NCBI GenBank assembly: GCA_946480695.1
Contig: CAMLKG010000014.1
Location: 1-64,000 of the forward strand
Source: an uncultured Cellvibrio sp.
GTDB taxonomy: Bacteria > Pseudomonadota > Gammaproteobacteria > Pseudomonadales > Cellvibrionaceae
Direction of reading: 5' to 3'
Length of the DNA stretch: 64,000 nucleotides
Numbering within the stretch: the stretch's first letter is position 1; each line of letters begins with the position of its first letter. The notes below the pieces were generated by a model that was given only the letters and a program-made list of their open reading frames with translations, did not search any database and was not told where the DNA came from. The position numbers and the translations under genes are program-made. Shown one piece after another: positions 1 through 8,618 of this stretch.

Positions 1-1532
1 AAATGCAAGGTGGTGCAGGTGGAAAAGGCGGCCCTATGAGCTTTGGTAAAAGCAAGGCGCGTCTGTTGGGTGAAGACCAAATCAAAACTACATTTGCCGA
101 TGTTGCCGGTGTTGATGAGGCCAAAGAGGAAGTCCAGGAGTTGGTGCAATACCTGCGGGACCCTTCCAAATTCCAACGCTTGGGCGGCCAGATCCCACGT
201 GGCGTATTAATGGTTGGCCCGCCGGGTACCGGTAAGACTTTGCTGGCCAAGGCGATCGCGGGGGAAGCCAAGGTTCCATTCTTTTCGATTTCCGGTTCAG
301 ATTTCGTGGAAATGTTTGTAGGTGTGGGTGCGAGTCGTGTGCGTGACATGTTCGAGCAAGCCAAGAAACAGGCCCCCTGTATTATTTTCATTGACGAGAT
401 TGACGCCGTAGGTCGACACCGTGGTGGCGGCCACGGCGGCGGTCATGACGAACGTGAGCAAACCCTCAACCAGTTATTGGTCGAAATGGACGGTTTTGAA
501 GGTAATGACGGCGTGATTATTATTGCTGCGACCAATCGTGCCGATGTGCTCGATAAAGCCTTGTTGCGCCCCGGTCGCTTTGATCGCCAGGTCTATGTTG
601 GCTTGCCCGATATTCGCGGTCGTGAGCAAATCCTTAAAGTACATATGCGCAAAGTACCATTGGATGAGCGTATCAGTGCCTCCGTGATTGCCCGCGGTAC
701 GCCCGGATTCTCTGGTGCGGAATTGGCGAACCTGGTTAATGAAGCTGCATTGATGGCTGCGCGCGCCAATAAGCGTTTGGTCACTATGGAAGATTTCGAA
801 AAAGCTCGCGATAAAATCATGATGGGTGCTGAGCGTCGCACCATGGTAATGAGTGAGAAAGAAAAGGAAAATACCGCTTACCATGAGGCAGGTCACGCTA
901 TCGTCGGGCGCCTGGTTCCTGAACATGATCCTGTACATAAAGTGACGATCATCCCCCGCGGCCGCGCTTTGGGGGTTACCCAGTTCTTACCCGAGGCGGA
1001 TAAATACAGCTTGAGCCGCCGCGCGCTTGAATCCAGTATTTGTACGTTATTTGGAGGCCGTATCGCAGAGCAAATGACATTGGGTGACGAGGGCATTACT
1101 ACCGGGGCATCCAATGATATTGAGCGGGCAACGGCAATTGCGCGCAACATGGTAACCAAGTGGGGTTTATCCGCGAAGCTGGGTCCGCTTCATTACGGTG
1201 AGGAGGAGGGAATGTACCCCGGCATGGCAACCCAACAGTATTCGGATGATACCTCCAAGCGAATTGATGAAGAGGTTCGTCGTATTATCGAAGAGTGCTA
1301 TGCGCGCGCTCAGAAAATCCTTGAGGATAATCGCGATATCCTTGAGGCGATGAAGGATGCGTTAATGGAGTACGAAACTATTGATGCGGAGCAGGTTGAT
1401 GATCTTATGGCGCGCCGCAAGGTGCGTCCGCCGCGTGAGTGGAACGACGATGATTTCAATAATCATTTGCGCGATAAAGATGCCGGTGAATCACCTGCGG
1501 GTCCCATCGGTGGTCCAGCCAATACCCATTAG
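1..1532 (+). CDS. ftsH: FtsH, membrane AAA+ zinc protease (5' truncated by window edge)
   Basis: ATP-dependent inner-membrane protease that degrades misfolded membrane proteins and regulators such as LpxC. The first in-window Met aligns with the internal Met just after the second membrane segment of E. coli FtsH, so the two N-terminal transmembrane segments lie off the left edge and bases 1-2 end the preceding codon. Counting from the in-window Met: Walker A GPPGTGKT at 72-79, Walker B IIFIDEID at 127-134, the arginine-finger region after GRFDRQ, and the zinc motif HEAGH at 294-298. The C-terminus is complete. A strong terminator follows, then folP, as in many gammaproteobacteria. Confidence 0.97.
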   Translation, partial: MQGGAGGKGGPMSFGKSKARLLGEDQIKTTFADVAGVDEAKEEVQELVQYLRDPSKFQRLGGQIPRGVLMVGPPGTGKTLLAKAIAGEAKVPFFSISGSDFVEMFVGVGASRVRDMFEQAKKQAPCIIFIDEIDAVGRHRGGGHGGGHDEREQTLNQLLVEMDGFEGNDGVIIIAATNRADVLDKALLRPGRFDRQVYVGLPDIRGREQILKVHMRKVPLDERISASVIARGTPGFSGAELANLVNEAALMAARANKRLVTMEDFEKARDKIMMGAERRTMVMSEKEKENTAYHEAGHAIVGRLVPEHDPVHKVTIIPRGRALGVTQFLPEADKYSLSRRALESSICTLFGGRIAEQMTLGDEGITTGASNDIERATAIARNMVTKWGLSAKLGPLHYGEEEGMYPGMATQQYSDDTSKRIDEEVRRIIEECYARAQKILEDNRDILEAMKDALMEYETIDAEQVDDLMARRKVRPPREWNDDDFNNHLRDKDAGESPAGPIGGPANTH

Positions 1533-1550
1533 TTTATTGTGACTTCCTTA

Positions 1551-1586
1551 AAAGAACCCCGGGCTTGCTCGGGGTTCTTTGCTTTT
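1551..1586 (+). terminator. Rho-independent terminator after ftsH
   Basis: A perfect 10-bp stem (AAAGAACCCC at 1551-1560 with its complement at 1571-1580) is followed by GCTTTT. It lies 18 bases after the ftsH stop and 25 before folP, so it probably lowers read-through from ftsH into folP-glmM. Confidence 0.88.
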
Positions 1587-1610
1587 ACCAGCTTGTAGCG
1601 CGAGGCTAAA

Positions 1611-2480
1611 ATGCAGCTACCCTATCACTCGTCCGTGCTTGTATGCGGGAAACATCGGCTCGATATATCGCGGCCAATTGTTATGGGAATATTGAACACC
1701 ACTCCTGATTCATTTTCCGATGGCGGTAACAGCTATATAGGACAACAATTGTCCATTGACCTTGCCTTGCGCAGGGCTGAGCAAATGCTGGCGGACGGGG
1801 CTGGAATTATTGATGTGGGGGGCGAGTCTACCCGCCCTGGTGCTGCCAGGGTTTCTGAGCAGGAAGAGCTGGATCGTGTGGTGCCGGTCGTGGAAGCACT
1901 GGTCAATAAGCTTGATGCTGTAGTCTCGGTTGATACAAGTACCGCCAGGGTTATAAGCGAATCTGCCAGCAAAGGTGCGAGCCTGATTAATGATGTCCGT
2001 GCGCTGGGTAGAGACGGGGCAATCGAAGCGGCCGCAGCGACAAACTTGCCGGTCTGCTTAATGCATATGCTCGGGCAGCCAACAAATATGCAGGTAAACC
2101 CGGTATACAAAGATGTTATTGCTGATGTGCGCCATTTCCTAATGGAGCGGGTTGACGCTTGCCTGGCCAAAGGCATTTCAATGGATCGAATTATCCTTGA
2201 TCCCGGGTTTGGCTTTGGTAAAACACTCGCGCATAATCTCGCGCTTTTACGGCACTTGTCCGGGTTTAGTGAGTTAGGCTTTCCCTTAATGGTTGGTATG
2301 TCCCGTAAATCCATGCTTGCGCAATTATTAAATCGCACTGTTGATGAACGGCTTCCAGGTAGCCTTGCATTGGCAATGTTAGCCGCACAGCGAGGTGCGG
2401 TAATTATTCGGGTACATGATGTGGCCGCAACAGTTGACGTATTAAAAGTACTCGCTGCAGTGGCGAATGAAAATTATTAA
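1611..2480 (+). CDS. folP: Dihydropteroate synthase
   Basis: Condenses 6-hydroxymethyl-dihydropterin pyrophosphate with p-aminobenzoate in folate synthesis; target of sulfonamides. 289 aa, close to the usual ~280. TIM-barrel motifs are intact: GILNTTPDSFSDGG at 26-39, the ESTRPGA loop, VSVDT, the LDPGFGFGKT pterin-site segment and GMSRKS near 230. No sulfonamide-resistance-type insertion is visible. The ATG at 1611 gives a family-length N-terminus, though the Shine-Dalgarno is weak. It is followed after 23 bases by glmM, the conserved folP-glmM pairing. Confidence 0.95.
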   Translation: MQLPYHSSVLVCGKHRLDISRPIVMGILNTTPDSFSDGGNSYIGQQLSIDLALRRAEQMLADGAGIIDVGGESTRPGAARVSEQEELDRVVPVVEALVNKLDAVVSVDTSTARVISESASKGASLINDVRALGRDGAIEAAAATNLPVCLMHMLGQPTNMQVNPVYKDVIADVRHFLMERVDACLAKGISMDRIILDPGFGFGKTLAHNLALLRHLSGFSELGFPLMVGMSRKSMLAQLLNRTVDERLPGSLALAMLAAQRGAVIIRVHDVAATVDVLKVLAAVANENY

Positions 2481-2503
2481 ATATTTATTGGAGTTAGGAG
2501 CAT

Positions 2504-3841
2504 ATGGCTCGCAAATATTTTGGCACTGATGGTATTCGCGGTTTAGTGGGCGAGTTTCCTATCACTCCGGATTTTATGTTAAAGCTGGGTTGGGCTGCGG
2601 GTTGCGTACTTAAAGACCGTTTCGATGGACAGAACGTAATTCTGATTGGTAAAGATACACGGATTTCAGGCTATATGTTTGAGTCTGCCTTGCAAGCGGG
2701 CTTGATCAATGCCGGGGTTGATGTGGGCCTATTAGGGCCGATGCCAACACCCGGGGTAGCTTATTTAACCCGTACTTTCAAAGCGCAGGCAGGCATTGTC
2801 ATCAGTGCTTCACATAATAGTTATGTTGATAATGGAATTAAATTTTTCGGCGGTAATGGCAGTAAATTACCGGATGAATTGGAAAACTTAATCGAGCAAC
2901 AACTCGAACAGCAGATGTCAACGGCGGAAAAATTGGGTAAGGCCCGGCGTATTGCGGACGCTTCCGGTCGTTATATCGAATTTTGCAAAGGCACTATGCC
3001 TTGGGGATTTAACCTCAAAGGAATGCACATAGTGCTGGATTGCGCGAACGGTGCAACTTACAACATTGCACCCGATGTGTTTACCGAACTGGGTGCGCAT
3101 GTTACCTCACTGTTTGTTGAACCTAACGGTACCAATATCAACCGCAGTTGCGGTTCTACCAAGCCCGAAGCGTTACAGGAAAAGGTTATTGAATTGGGGG
3201 CTGACCTCGGTATCGCGTTTGATGGCGATGGTGATCGGGTGGTGTTTGTTGACCACAAAGGTGAATTGGTAGATGGCGATGAATTGCTCTATATCATTGC
3301 AGCATACCAACAGGAATATGCCGGTGGTTGCGATGGTGTTGTTGGGACATTAATGAGCAATTTCGGTTTTGAGCTCGGTTTGAAAAAATTAAATATTCCC
3401 TTTGCGCGCGCCAAAGTCGGTGATCGTTATGTCATTGAACTGATGCGTGAAAAAGGCTGGCGGTTAGGTGGGGAAAATTCTGGCCACATCGTTTGTAGCA
3501 ATGTAACTACAACGGGTGATGGTATTATTTCCGCGCTTCAGGTCCTTTTAGCGATAACTACCATCGGTGATTCCTTACACCGTATAAAAAAGGCAATGAC
3601 CAAGTTGCCCCAGGTTATGATCAATGTTCACATATCGAAACGTGTTGACCTCAACGGTAATGAAACCATCCAGGCTGCAGTTAAACTAACTGAAGAAAAA
3701 CTCGCTGGCACCGGCCGAGTGCTCTTGCGTCCGTCAGGTACCGAACCGGTGGTGCGGGTAATGGTGGAGGGAGAAGATAAAAAACAAGTTAAGGAGCTGG
3801 CCCAGGAATTGGCGGCGGTGGTTGAATCTGCCCTTTCCTAG
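2504..3841 (+). CDS. glmM: Phosphoglucosamine mutase
   Basis: Converts glucosamine-6-phosphate to glucosamine-1-phosphate, feeding UDP-GlcNAc for peptidoglycan and lipid A. 445 aa, exactly family length. The phosphoserine loop SASHN is at 101-105 (active Ser103), the metal loop is DGDGDR, and the C-terminal phosphate-binding loop contains RPSGTEP. The residue after SASHN is Ser rather than the more usual Pro, a minor variation. A clear ribosome site (GGAGTTAGGAG) precedes the ATG. The next gene starts 240 bases downstream, a gap with no terminator or convincing promoter that I can identify. Confidence 0.97.
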   Translation: MARKYFGTDGIRGLVGEFPITPDFMLKLGWAAGCVLKDRFDGQNVILIGKDTRISGYMFESALQAGLINAGVDVGLLGPMPTPGVAYLTRTFKAQAGIVISASHNSYVDNGIKFFGGNGSKLPDELENLIEQQLEQQMSTAEKLGKARRIADASGRYIEFCKGTMPWGFNLKGMHIVLDCANGATYNIAPDVFTELGAHVTSLFVEPNGTNINRSCGSTKPEALQEKVIELGADLGIAFDGDGDRVVFVDHKGELVDGDELLYIIAAYQQEYAGGCDGVVGTLMSNFGFELGLKKLNIPFARAKVGDRYVIELMREKGWRLGGENSGHIVCSNVTTTGDGIISALQVLLAITTIGDSLHRIKKAMTKLPQVMINVHISKRVDLNGNETIQAAVKLTEEKLAGTGRVLLRPSGTEPVVRVMVEGEDKKQVKELAQELAAVVESALS

Positions 3842-4081
3842 TTGCTCTGCGATTGATTAGCGAAACTATTGAAATACCTGACAATTTTTCATGATTCGTT
3901 GATTCCACGCCTAAAAATCGGTCAAGGCGCGGGTTTTGTATTCAGGCATTTGGTGGTACTCAGGGCTTTTCAATCAAAGCGCCAAAAAACACAGAAAAAA
4001 TCAGGGCCTCCAGCAAGATTTTGTTGTATGTTCAAATCATCTTGGCTACCATTAGCGCCCGCTTTGGGGGAGGTATTGCTG

Positions 4082-4843
4082 TTGACTAAAGCAAGTAACA
4101 CCAAGCGTCGCCAACTGGTAGTTGGCAACTGGAAAATGAATGGAAATTTGCATGAAAATGCAAATCTGCTTACTGCGATAACCCAAGGGTGGCAAGGTGA
4201 GCGAGGCGCAGATGTAGTAATCTGCCCACCGTTTCCTTATTTATTGCAAGTTCAAGCTTTTTTGCAAAACTCTCCGATAATTTTGGGAGCGCAAACGGTA
4301 AATGAACAAGATAAGGGCGCTTATACCGGGGAAGTTTCTGCGTTAATGCTCGCAGATTTGGATTGCAAATTTGTGATAATTGGTCACAATGAGCGCCGCC
4401 GGATGCAGCAGGAATCTGATTTGCAAGTTGCGCAAAAATTTGTCGCGGTACAAAAGGCCGGTCTGGTTCCGATTTTATGTGTAGGCGAATCTTTGCAGGA
4501 TCGTGAGCAGGGAAGGCATTTGGAAACTATTAGCAGGCAATTAAATGCTGTATTTTCATATGCTGGTAAGGATGGCTTTGATAAAGCGGTACTGGCCTAT
4601 GAACCTGTCTGGGCGGTAGGTACCGGAAAAACTGCAACACCTGAACAGGCGGAAGAAGTGCATAAATTTATGCGTTCGCAGCTGGGTGTAATGGCAGAAG
4701 AAATAAGAATTTTGTATGGTGGAAGTGTTAAAGCGCACAATGCAAAACAATTATTTGCGTTGCATGATATAGATGGCGCCCTGCTCGGTGGAGCATCTTT
4801 GGATGCCGATGAGTTTCTCGCAATATGTAAGGCCGCTGAATAA
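4082..4843 (+). CDS. tpiA: Triosephosphate isomerase, TTG start
   Basis: Interconverts dihydroxyacetone phosphate and glyceraldehyde-3-phosphate in glycolysis and gluconeogenesis. The frame is open from 3869, but the TTG at 4082 sits 8 bases after GGGGGAGG and yields 253 aa, the family length, beginning just before the GNWKMNG active-site Lys motif; the 71 upstream codons have no family counterpart. The catalytic Glu segment AYEPVWAVGTGK and phosphate loop YGGSV are intact. Oddity: the catalytic His is followed by Asn (GHNERR) where the family has almost invariant Ser (GHSERR). tpiA-secG-tRNA-Leu is a conserved order. Confidence 0.93.
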   Translation: MTKASNTKRRQLVVGNWKMNGNLHENANLLTAITQGWQGERGADVVICPPFPYLLQVQAFLQNSPIILGAQTVNEQDKGAYTGEVSALMLADLDCKFVIIGHNERRRMQQESDLQVAQKFVAVQKAGLVPILCVGESLQDREQGRHLETISRQLNAVFSYAGKDGFDKAVLAYEPVWAVGTGKTATPEQAEEVHKFMRSQLGVMAEEIRILYGGSVKAHNAKQLFALHDIDGALLGGASLDADEFLAICKAAE

Positions 4844-4890
4844 TTTCCAGTCGGGCCGCAATATAAAAACGCTCACAAGAGAGTTTTGTA

Positions 4891-5319
4891 ATGGAAAAAT
4901 TGGTATTAATTATTCATTCCCTGGCTGCACTGGTCATTATTGGCTTGGTATTGTTGCAGCAGGGTAAGGGTGCAGCAGCAGGTGCTTCTTTTGGTGCTGG
5001 TGCTTCACAAACTGTATTTGGTAGTGAGGGTAGCGGTAATTTCTTTACTCGCGCAACCTGGACCATCGCATTTATATTTTTTGCTACCAGCTTTGGTTTG
5101 GCTGTTATTGCCAAGAATCAGTCACAAGTTGCAACCCGGGGATTAGTCGTTCCCGCTGTACAACAGGTTCCTGTATCCGATGTTCCAGCAACTTCAGCGG
5201 CGCCGGTAGAATCAGATGTTCCTGCTGCCGCTCCAACGACAACAACGGATGTTCCATCTGTGGAAAATCAGGCAGCACCTGCTGATGCTGCCAAGCCTGA
5301 AGAGGCTAAGGAAGAGTAA
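4891..5319 (+). CDS. secG: SecG, preprotein translocase subunit
   Basis: Small subunit of the SecYEG channel in the inner membrane, stimulating protein export. 142 aa with two membrane segments (about 4-22 and 55-74) separated by the Gly/Ala-rich cytoplasmic loop with LLQQGKGA and FGSEGSGNFF, diagnostic of SecG. The C-terminal ~60 residues form an Ala/Pro/Thr/Val-rich tail ending in acidic residues, longer than the E. coli protein (110 aa). The ATG at 4891 follows an AGAGAG ribosome site. A tRNA-Leu gene follows directly, as in E. coli and Pseudomonas. Confidence 0.95.
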   Translation: MEKLVLIIHSLAALVIIGLVLLQQGKGAAAGASFGAGASQTVFGSEGSGNFFTRATWTIAFIFFATSFGLAVIAKNQSQVATRGLVVPAVQQVPVSDVPATSAAPVESDVPAAAPTTTTDVPSVENQAAPADAAKPEEAKEE

Positions 5320-5330
5320 TTAGTTTTTTT

Positions 5331-5415
5331 GCCCCGGTGGTGGAATTGGTAGACACGCTATCTTGAGGTGGTAGTGGCGAATGCCGTGCCGGTTCGAGTC
5401 CGGCCCAGGGCACCA
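5331..5415 (+). tRNA. leuU: tRNA-Leu, anticodon GAG
   Basis: 85 nt with encoded CCA (5413-5415). The D-arm has TGGTAGACACG, the anticodon loop TTGAGGT gives GAG, there is a long type II variable arm, and the T-loop is TTCGAGT on a GCCGG/CCGGC stem. It lies 11 bases after secG, the position of leuU in E. coli. The acceptor stem has one mismatch: position 5 (C, 5335) faces A (5407); the other six pairs are G-C. Confidence 0.96.
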
Positions 5416-5447
5416 AAAGAAAGTTTGATGACTTTTCAAAACATCCT

Positions 5448-5473
5448 AAAAGCCCCGTTAATCGGGGCTTTTT
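5448..5473 (+). terminator. Rho-independent terminator after tRNA-Leu
   Basis: A 9-bp stem AAAGCCCCG/CGGGGCTTT around TTAAT, followed by TT. It closes the ftsH-to-tRNA block. The following 170 bases, up to the convergent yebC-family stop at 5645, hold nothing I recognise; rimP-nusA-infB, which often follow this tRNA in relatives, are absent. Confidence 0.85.
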
Positions 5474-5644
5474 GCTATCTGGAATTAATAATCTTTATTT
5501 CTTAACGCAATAAATGATTTTGGTAGGGAAAATCATTTTCTGTTTTCACTACAGCATCGTTAAATAACGCATGAAACATATCGTTGTCGGAAGGTAGCAC
5601 TTTGCAAGGTGTGCTGCTTCACTTGTCGGGTTGGCAAGGTGAAG

Positions 5645-6349
5645 TTAACCAGCTGTTAATCCAACATACACTTCATGTACGTCATCATCATTATCAATGG
5701 CAGCAAGGAATGATTCGACTTCTTCCAATGCTTCACCGCTCAGGCTCACCGGATTTTTTGGACGATAACCCAATTTTGCAGAAACAACGGTAAAACCCTG
5801 GCCGGGTAAGGCTTTTGAAACCAGATCAAGGTCGGTTAAGTCGGTGTAAAAAGTTGCACTGCCATCTTCTTCAAGTTCGAAATCTTGCGCGCCAGCTTCA
5901 ATAGCGGCCATTTCAATATCTGCATCTTTATTTGCTGGCGTTGCTTCAATAATGCCCAGATGATCAAAATCCCAGGATACTGAACCGGAAGACCCTAACT
6001 GGCCTTTGCGGAAAAGCACACGCATTGAGGAAATGGTGCGGTTTACATTGTCGGTTAGACATTCAACAATCACCGGAACCTGATGTGGAGCGAACCCTTC
6101 GTAAGTGACTTTTTCATAACTGATATTGCCATCAAGTTGTCCTGATCCCTTTTTAATTGCGCGCTCCAAAGTCTCGCGCGTCATTGAGGCTTTCTTTGCC
6201 GCTTCCACGGCGAGGCGCAAACGCGGATTCATATCCGGATCTGCGCCATTGCGCGCGGCGACCATGATTTCTTTGGTCAGTTTGGTAAATAATTTGCCTT
6301 TGGCGTTAGCCGCTTCTTCACGGTGTTTGGCTTTCCACTGTGCGCCCAT
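5645..6349 (-). CDS. YebC/PmpR-family protein
   Basis: 234 aa, family length about 240. The N-terminal domain carries the [13 protein letters not shown] segment, [16 protein letters not shown] and [13 protein letters not shown]; the middle has the YEGFAP and [10 protein letters not shown] motifs; the acidic C-terminus ends [12 protein letters not shown]. Members were described as DNA-binding regulators (PmpR) and, more recently, as translation factors that relieve ribosome stalling. The classical yebC sits beside ruvC, so this copy may be a paralogue. It is the last gene of the minus-strand run from map. A perfect palindrome lies just upstream of its start (6366-6381). Confidence 0.9.
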   Translation of the reverse strand: MGAQWKAKHREEAANAKGKLFTKLTKEIMVAARNGADPDMNPRLRLAVEAAKKASMTRETLERAIKKGSGQLDGNISYEKVTYEGFAPHQVPVIVECLTDNVNRTISSMRVLFRKGQLGSSGSVSWDFDHLGIIEATPANKDADIEMAAIEAGAQDFELEEDGSATFYTDLTDLDLVSKALPGQGFTVVSAKLGYRPKNPVSLSGEALEEVESFLAAIDNDDDVHEVYVGLTAG

Positions 6350-6365
6350 ATCATCGCCCCTATTC

Positions 6366-6414
6366 GCACAACGATTTGTGCATGGTTAATTGGTAGGGCG
6401 CGATAATTGCGCCC
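6366..6414 (-). promoter_or_regulatory. Two hairpin-forming repeats between dapD and the yebC-family gene
   Basis: GCACAA-CGAT-TTGTGC (6366-6381) is a perfect palindrome 16 bases upstream of the yebC-family ATG. GGGCGC-N7-GCGCCC (6396-6414) lies between it and the dapD stop. Neither has a T-run, so a classical terminator is not supported. They could be an operator or RNA processing signals; the role is unknown. Confidence 0.4.
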
Positions 6415-6460
6415 GGTTTCTGAATGCAATCAATCAGTACAACACATCACATTCGATAAA

Positions 6461-7492
6461 TTAATTCTTGTGCAGTGCGGTATTTAATTGCAGGGCACTT
6501 TTGTTAGTAACGACTTCAACACGACCAGTAACGGAATTACGGCGGAAAACCAGATCCGAAACCCCTGCCAGTTCGCGTGCTTTTACTGTCTTTACTTCGT
6601 TGCCTGTATCATCCAATACAACAACTTTGGTTCCTGCGGTTACATACAAGCCGGATTCTACTTTGCAGCGATCCCCGAGTGGAATACCTATACCGGCATT
6701 AGCGCCAATAAGCGATTCTTTACCCACAGAAATTATGATATTCCCACCACCCGAGAGCGTGCCCATGGTTGAGCTGCCGCCTCCCAGGTCTGAACCCGCA
6801 CCTACAAACACACCGGCAGAAATCCGGCCTTCAATCATCGCGGGGCCTTCAGTGCCGGCATTAAAATTTACGAAACCTTCATGCATGATTGTTGTGCCTT
6901 CACCCAGGTAAGCCCCCAGGCGTACTCGTGCAGTATGTGCAACACGGACACCCTTGGGTACTACATAATTGGTCATTTTGGGAAACTTATCGACGCAGGA
7001 AACTTCCAGTTCTTCGCCGCTCAGGCGCGCTTGCAATTGGCGAGCGGGCAACTCGTTTACATCTATTGCACCTTGGTTGGTCCAGGCAACATTAGGTAAT
7101 ACTCCAAAAATTCCAGCGAGCACGGTGCCGTGTGGTTTAACTAAACGGTGGGATAGCAGATGTAACTTTAAATAAGCTTCAGGCACAGAGGTGGGGTTGG
7201 TATCCGTTGCGAGTAACGTTGCAACCAGGGGGCGCTTGCTACTGGTAAGTGCTTTAGCAATTTCCGCTTGGGCTGTATCACCGGCGATAGTTAATGCCTG
7301 GGCAATTTCGCTGGCTTGGTTAGTACTGATGGTTATTGCCTGGTTGCCCTCGCTGTAACCTGCAATAGTAGCGATTGCGCGCGCGCTGTTTTCGGACGGG
7401 TTGAGTATCGGTTGTGCGTAAAATACTTCAAGCCATTCGCCTTTAGCGTTTTGAGTACCTATGCCCAAACCGAGTGCATAAAATTTTGTCAT
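6461..7492 (-). CDS. dapD: 2,3,4,5-tetrahydropyridine-2,6-dicarboxylate N-succinyltransferase
   Basis: Succinyl-CoA-dependent step of the diaminopimelate/lysine branch. Start placed at ATG 7492, preceded by AGGA seven bases upstream; the frame extends to 7513, but the seven extra residues have no family support. 343 aa, the length of the Pseudomonas-type DapD rather than the 274-aa E. coli type. The N-terminal domain contains GIGTQN and WLEVFYAQP. The C-terminal hexapeptide-repeat helix contains HEGFVNFNAGTEGP, SDLGGGSSTMGTLSGGG and GANAGIGIPLGDRC. DapC, its pathway partner, is three genes upstream in the same run. Confidence 0.96.
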   Translation of the reverse strand: MTKFYALGLGIGTQNAKGEWLEVFYAQPILNPSENSARAIATIAGYSEGNQAITISTNQASEIAQALTIAGDTAQAEIAKALTSSKRPLVATLLATDTNPTSVPEAYLKLHLLSHRLVKPHGTVLAGIFGVLPNVAWTNQGAIDVNELPARQLQARLSGEELEVSCVDKFPKMTNYVVPKGVRVAHTARVRLGAYLGEGTTIMHEGFVNFNAGTEGPAMIEGRISAGVFVGAGSDLGGGSSTMGTLSGGGNIIISVGKESLIGANAGIGIPLGDRCKVESGLYVTAGTKVVVLDDTGNEVKTVKARELAGVSDLVFRRNSVTGRVEVVTNKSALQLNTALHKN

Positions 7493-7520
7493 GATAGTTC
7501 CTGCTCTTTTCAAAAAAAAA

Positions 7521-7859
7521 TTAAAAAATTCGGGCGTATTCAGCGTCTTTAAAACCGATAAACTTTTTATTGCCGGTCTCCAATAATGGACGTTTAATCA
7601 GTGTTGGATTCGCAGTGATTACCTGTACGGCATTTTCATTAAATTTATTTTTGGTTTCCTCGTCCAATTCCTTCCAGGTAGTGCTGCGTTTATTCACCAG
7701 AGCTTCCAGTCCCAATTCATTAATCCATTTATTGACCTGGATTTCACTTAAGCCATCTGTACGGAAATCATGAAATGTGTATTCAATATGATTGGTTTCC
7801 AGCCATGCACGGGCTTTTTTTACGGTGTCGCAATTTTTAATGCCATACAATATGTTCAT
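7521..7859 (-). CDS. ArsC/Spx-family reductase-like protein (YffB type)
   Basis: 112 aa, thioredoxin-fold ArsC family. A single active-site Cys lies in YGIKNCDT (Cys10) without the CXXC of glutaredoxins, followed by KKARAWLE and, near the C-terminus, NPTLIKRPLLE, the family's conserved Arg-Pro segment. YffB-type members sit next to dap genes in E. coli and Pseudomonas, as here between nth and dapD. They lack proven arsenate reduction; a glutathione-dependent thiol reductase role has been proposed. The exact substrate is unknown. Confidence 0.9.
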   Translation of the reverse strand: MNILYGIKNCDTVKKARAWLETNHIEYTFHDFRTDGLSEIQVNKWINELGLEALVNKRSTTWKELDEETKNKFNENAVQVITANPTLIKRPLLETGNKKFIGFKDAEYARIF

Positions 7860-7944
7860 GTTTTTCTCGTTTAAATAAATTTTCCTAACGCTTCGCTTAA
7901 CAAGATGCGTTCAGGTTGCTCCATTTAAGGAGGCGAGGAAATAG

Positions 7945-8616
7945 TCAGGCTTTTAAAGTCAGCTTCGGCTTTTTTCGATTGGGGTAACAGGTTTTGCAAA
8001 TAGGGCAGGTGGTGCCATCGCAGCCGCGCGCCGAGCAATACTCCCGGCCATAATAAATTATTTGCAGGTGCAGGGCATTCCAGCTTGATTGCGGAAAAAG
8101 TCGCTTTAAATCCTTTTCAGTTTGTACAACATTTTTGCCATTGGTTAATCCCCAGCGTTGCGCCAGGCGATGGATGTGAGTATCCACAGGGAATGCCGGG
8201 TGTCCAAATCCCTGGCTCATAACTACGCTGGCGGTTTTATGACCGACCCCTGGCAAGCTTTCCAATGCTTCCCAATCCTCCGGCACCTGCCCGTTATATT
8301 GGTTTACCAGTATTTGTGACAATAATGAAATTGCTTTGGATTTTTGGGGTGATAAACCACAGGGGCGGATAATTTCCTGGATTTTTTCGACAGGCAGTTT
8401 CGCCATGTCATAAGGATTATCGGCCAGTGCAAATAGGCCCGGAGTAACAGTGTTTACCCGCTCGTCAGTGCATTGGGCTGACAGCAACACCGCAATTAAT
8501 AAGGTATATGGGTCCTTATGTTGCAATGGAATGGGTGGTTGGGGATAGAGATCCTGCAAGGTTTGCGAGATGTATGCCACGCGCTCCATTTTGGTTAAAT
8601 TTTTTATGCCGTTCAT
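7945..8616 (-). CDS. nth: Endonuclease III-type DNA glycosylase/AP lyase
   Basis: Base-excision repair enzyme removing oxidised pyrimidines. 223 aa from ATG 8616, which lies two bases after the dapC stop (probable coupling); a second ATG at 8589 is possible. Helix-hairpin-helix LPGVGHKTASVV contains the catalytic Lys, VDTHIHRL the catalytic Asp, and LLSAQCTD is conserved. The C-terminal iron-sulfur region has five Cys spaced C-x4-C-x4-C-x2-C-x2-C instead of the usual C-x6-C-x2-C-x5-C, though the first-to-last distance is the same. In the run dapC-nth-arsC-like-dapD. Confidence 0.93.
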   Translation of the reverse strand: MNGIKNLTKMERVAYISQTLQDLYPQPPIPLQHKDPYTLLIAVLLSAQCTDERVNTVTPGLFALADNPYDMAKLPVEKIQEIIRPCGLSPQKSKAISLLSQILVNQYNGQVPEDWEALESLPGVGHKTASVVMSQGFGHPAFPVDTHIHRLAQRWGLTNGKNVVQTEKDLKRLFPQSSWNALHLQIIYYGREYCSARGCDGTTCPICKTCYPNRKKPKLTLKA

Positions 8617-8618
8617 AA

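Noticed and set aside
1733..2338. 201-codon open frame antisense to folP
   Set aside because: No motif, and folP occupies the other strand with all family motifs.
3869..4081. 71-codon N-terminal extension of tpiA
   Set aside because: No counterpart in TIMs; the TTG at 4082 has an ideal ribosome site and gives family length.
5584..5793. 69-codon open frame on the plus strand beyond tRNA-Leu
   Set aside because: More than half overlaps the conserved yebC-family gene in antisense; His/Gln-rich product without family features.
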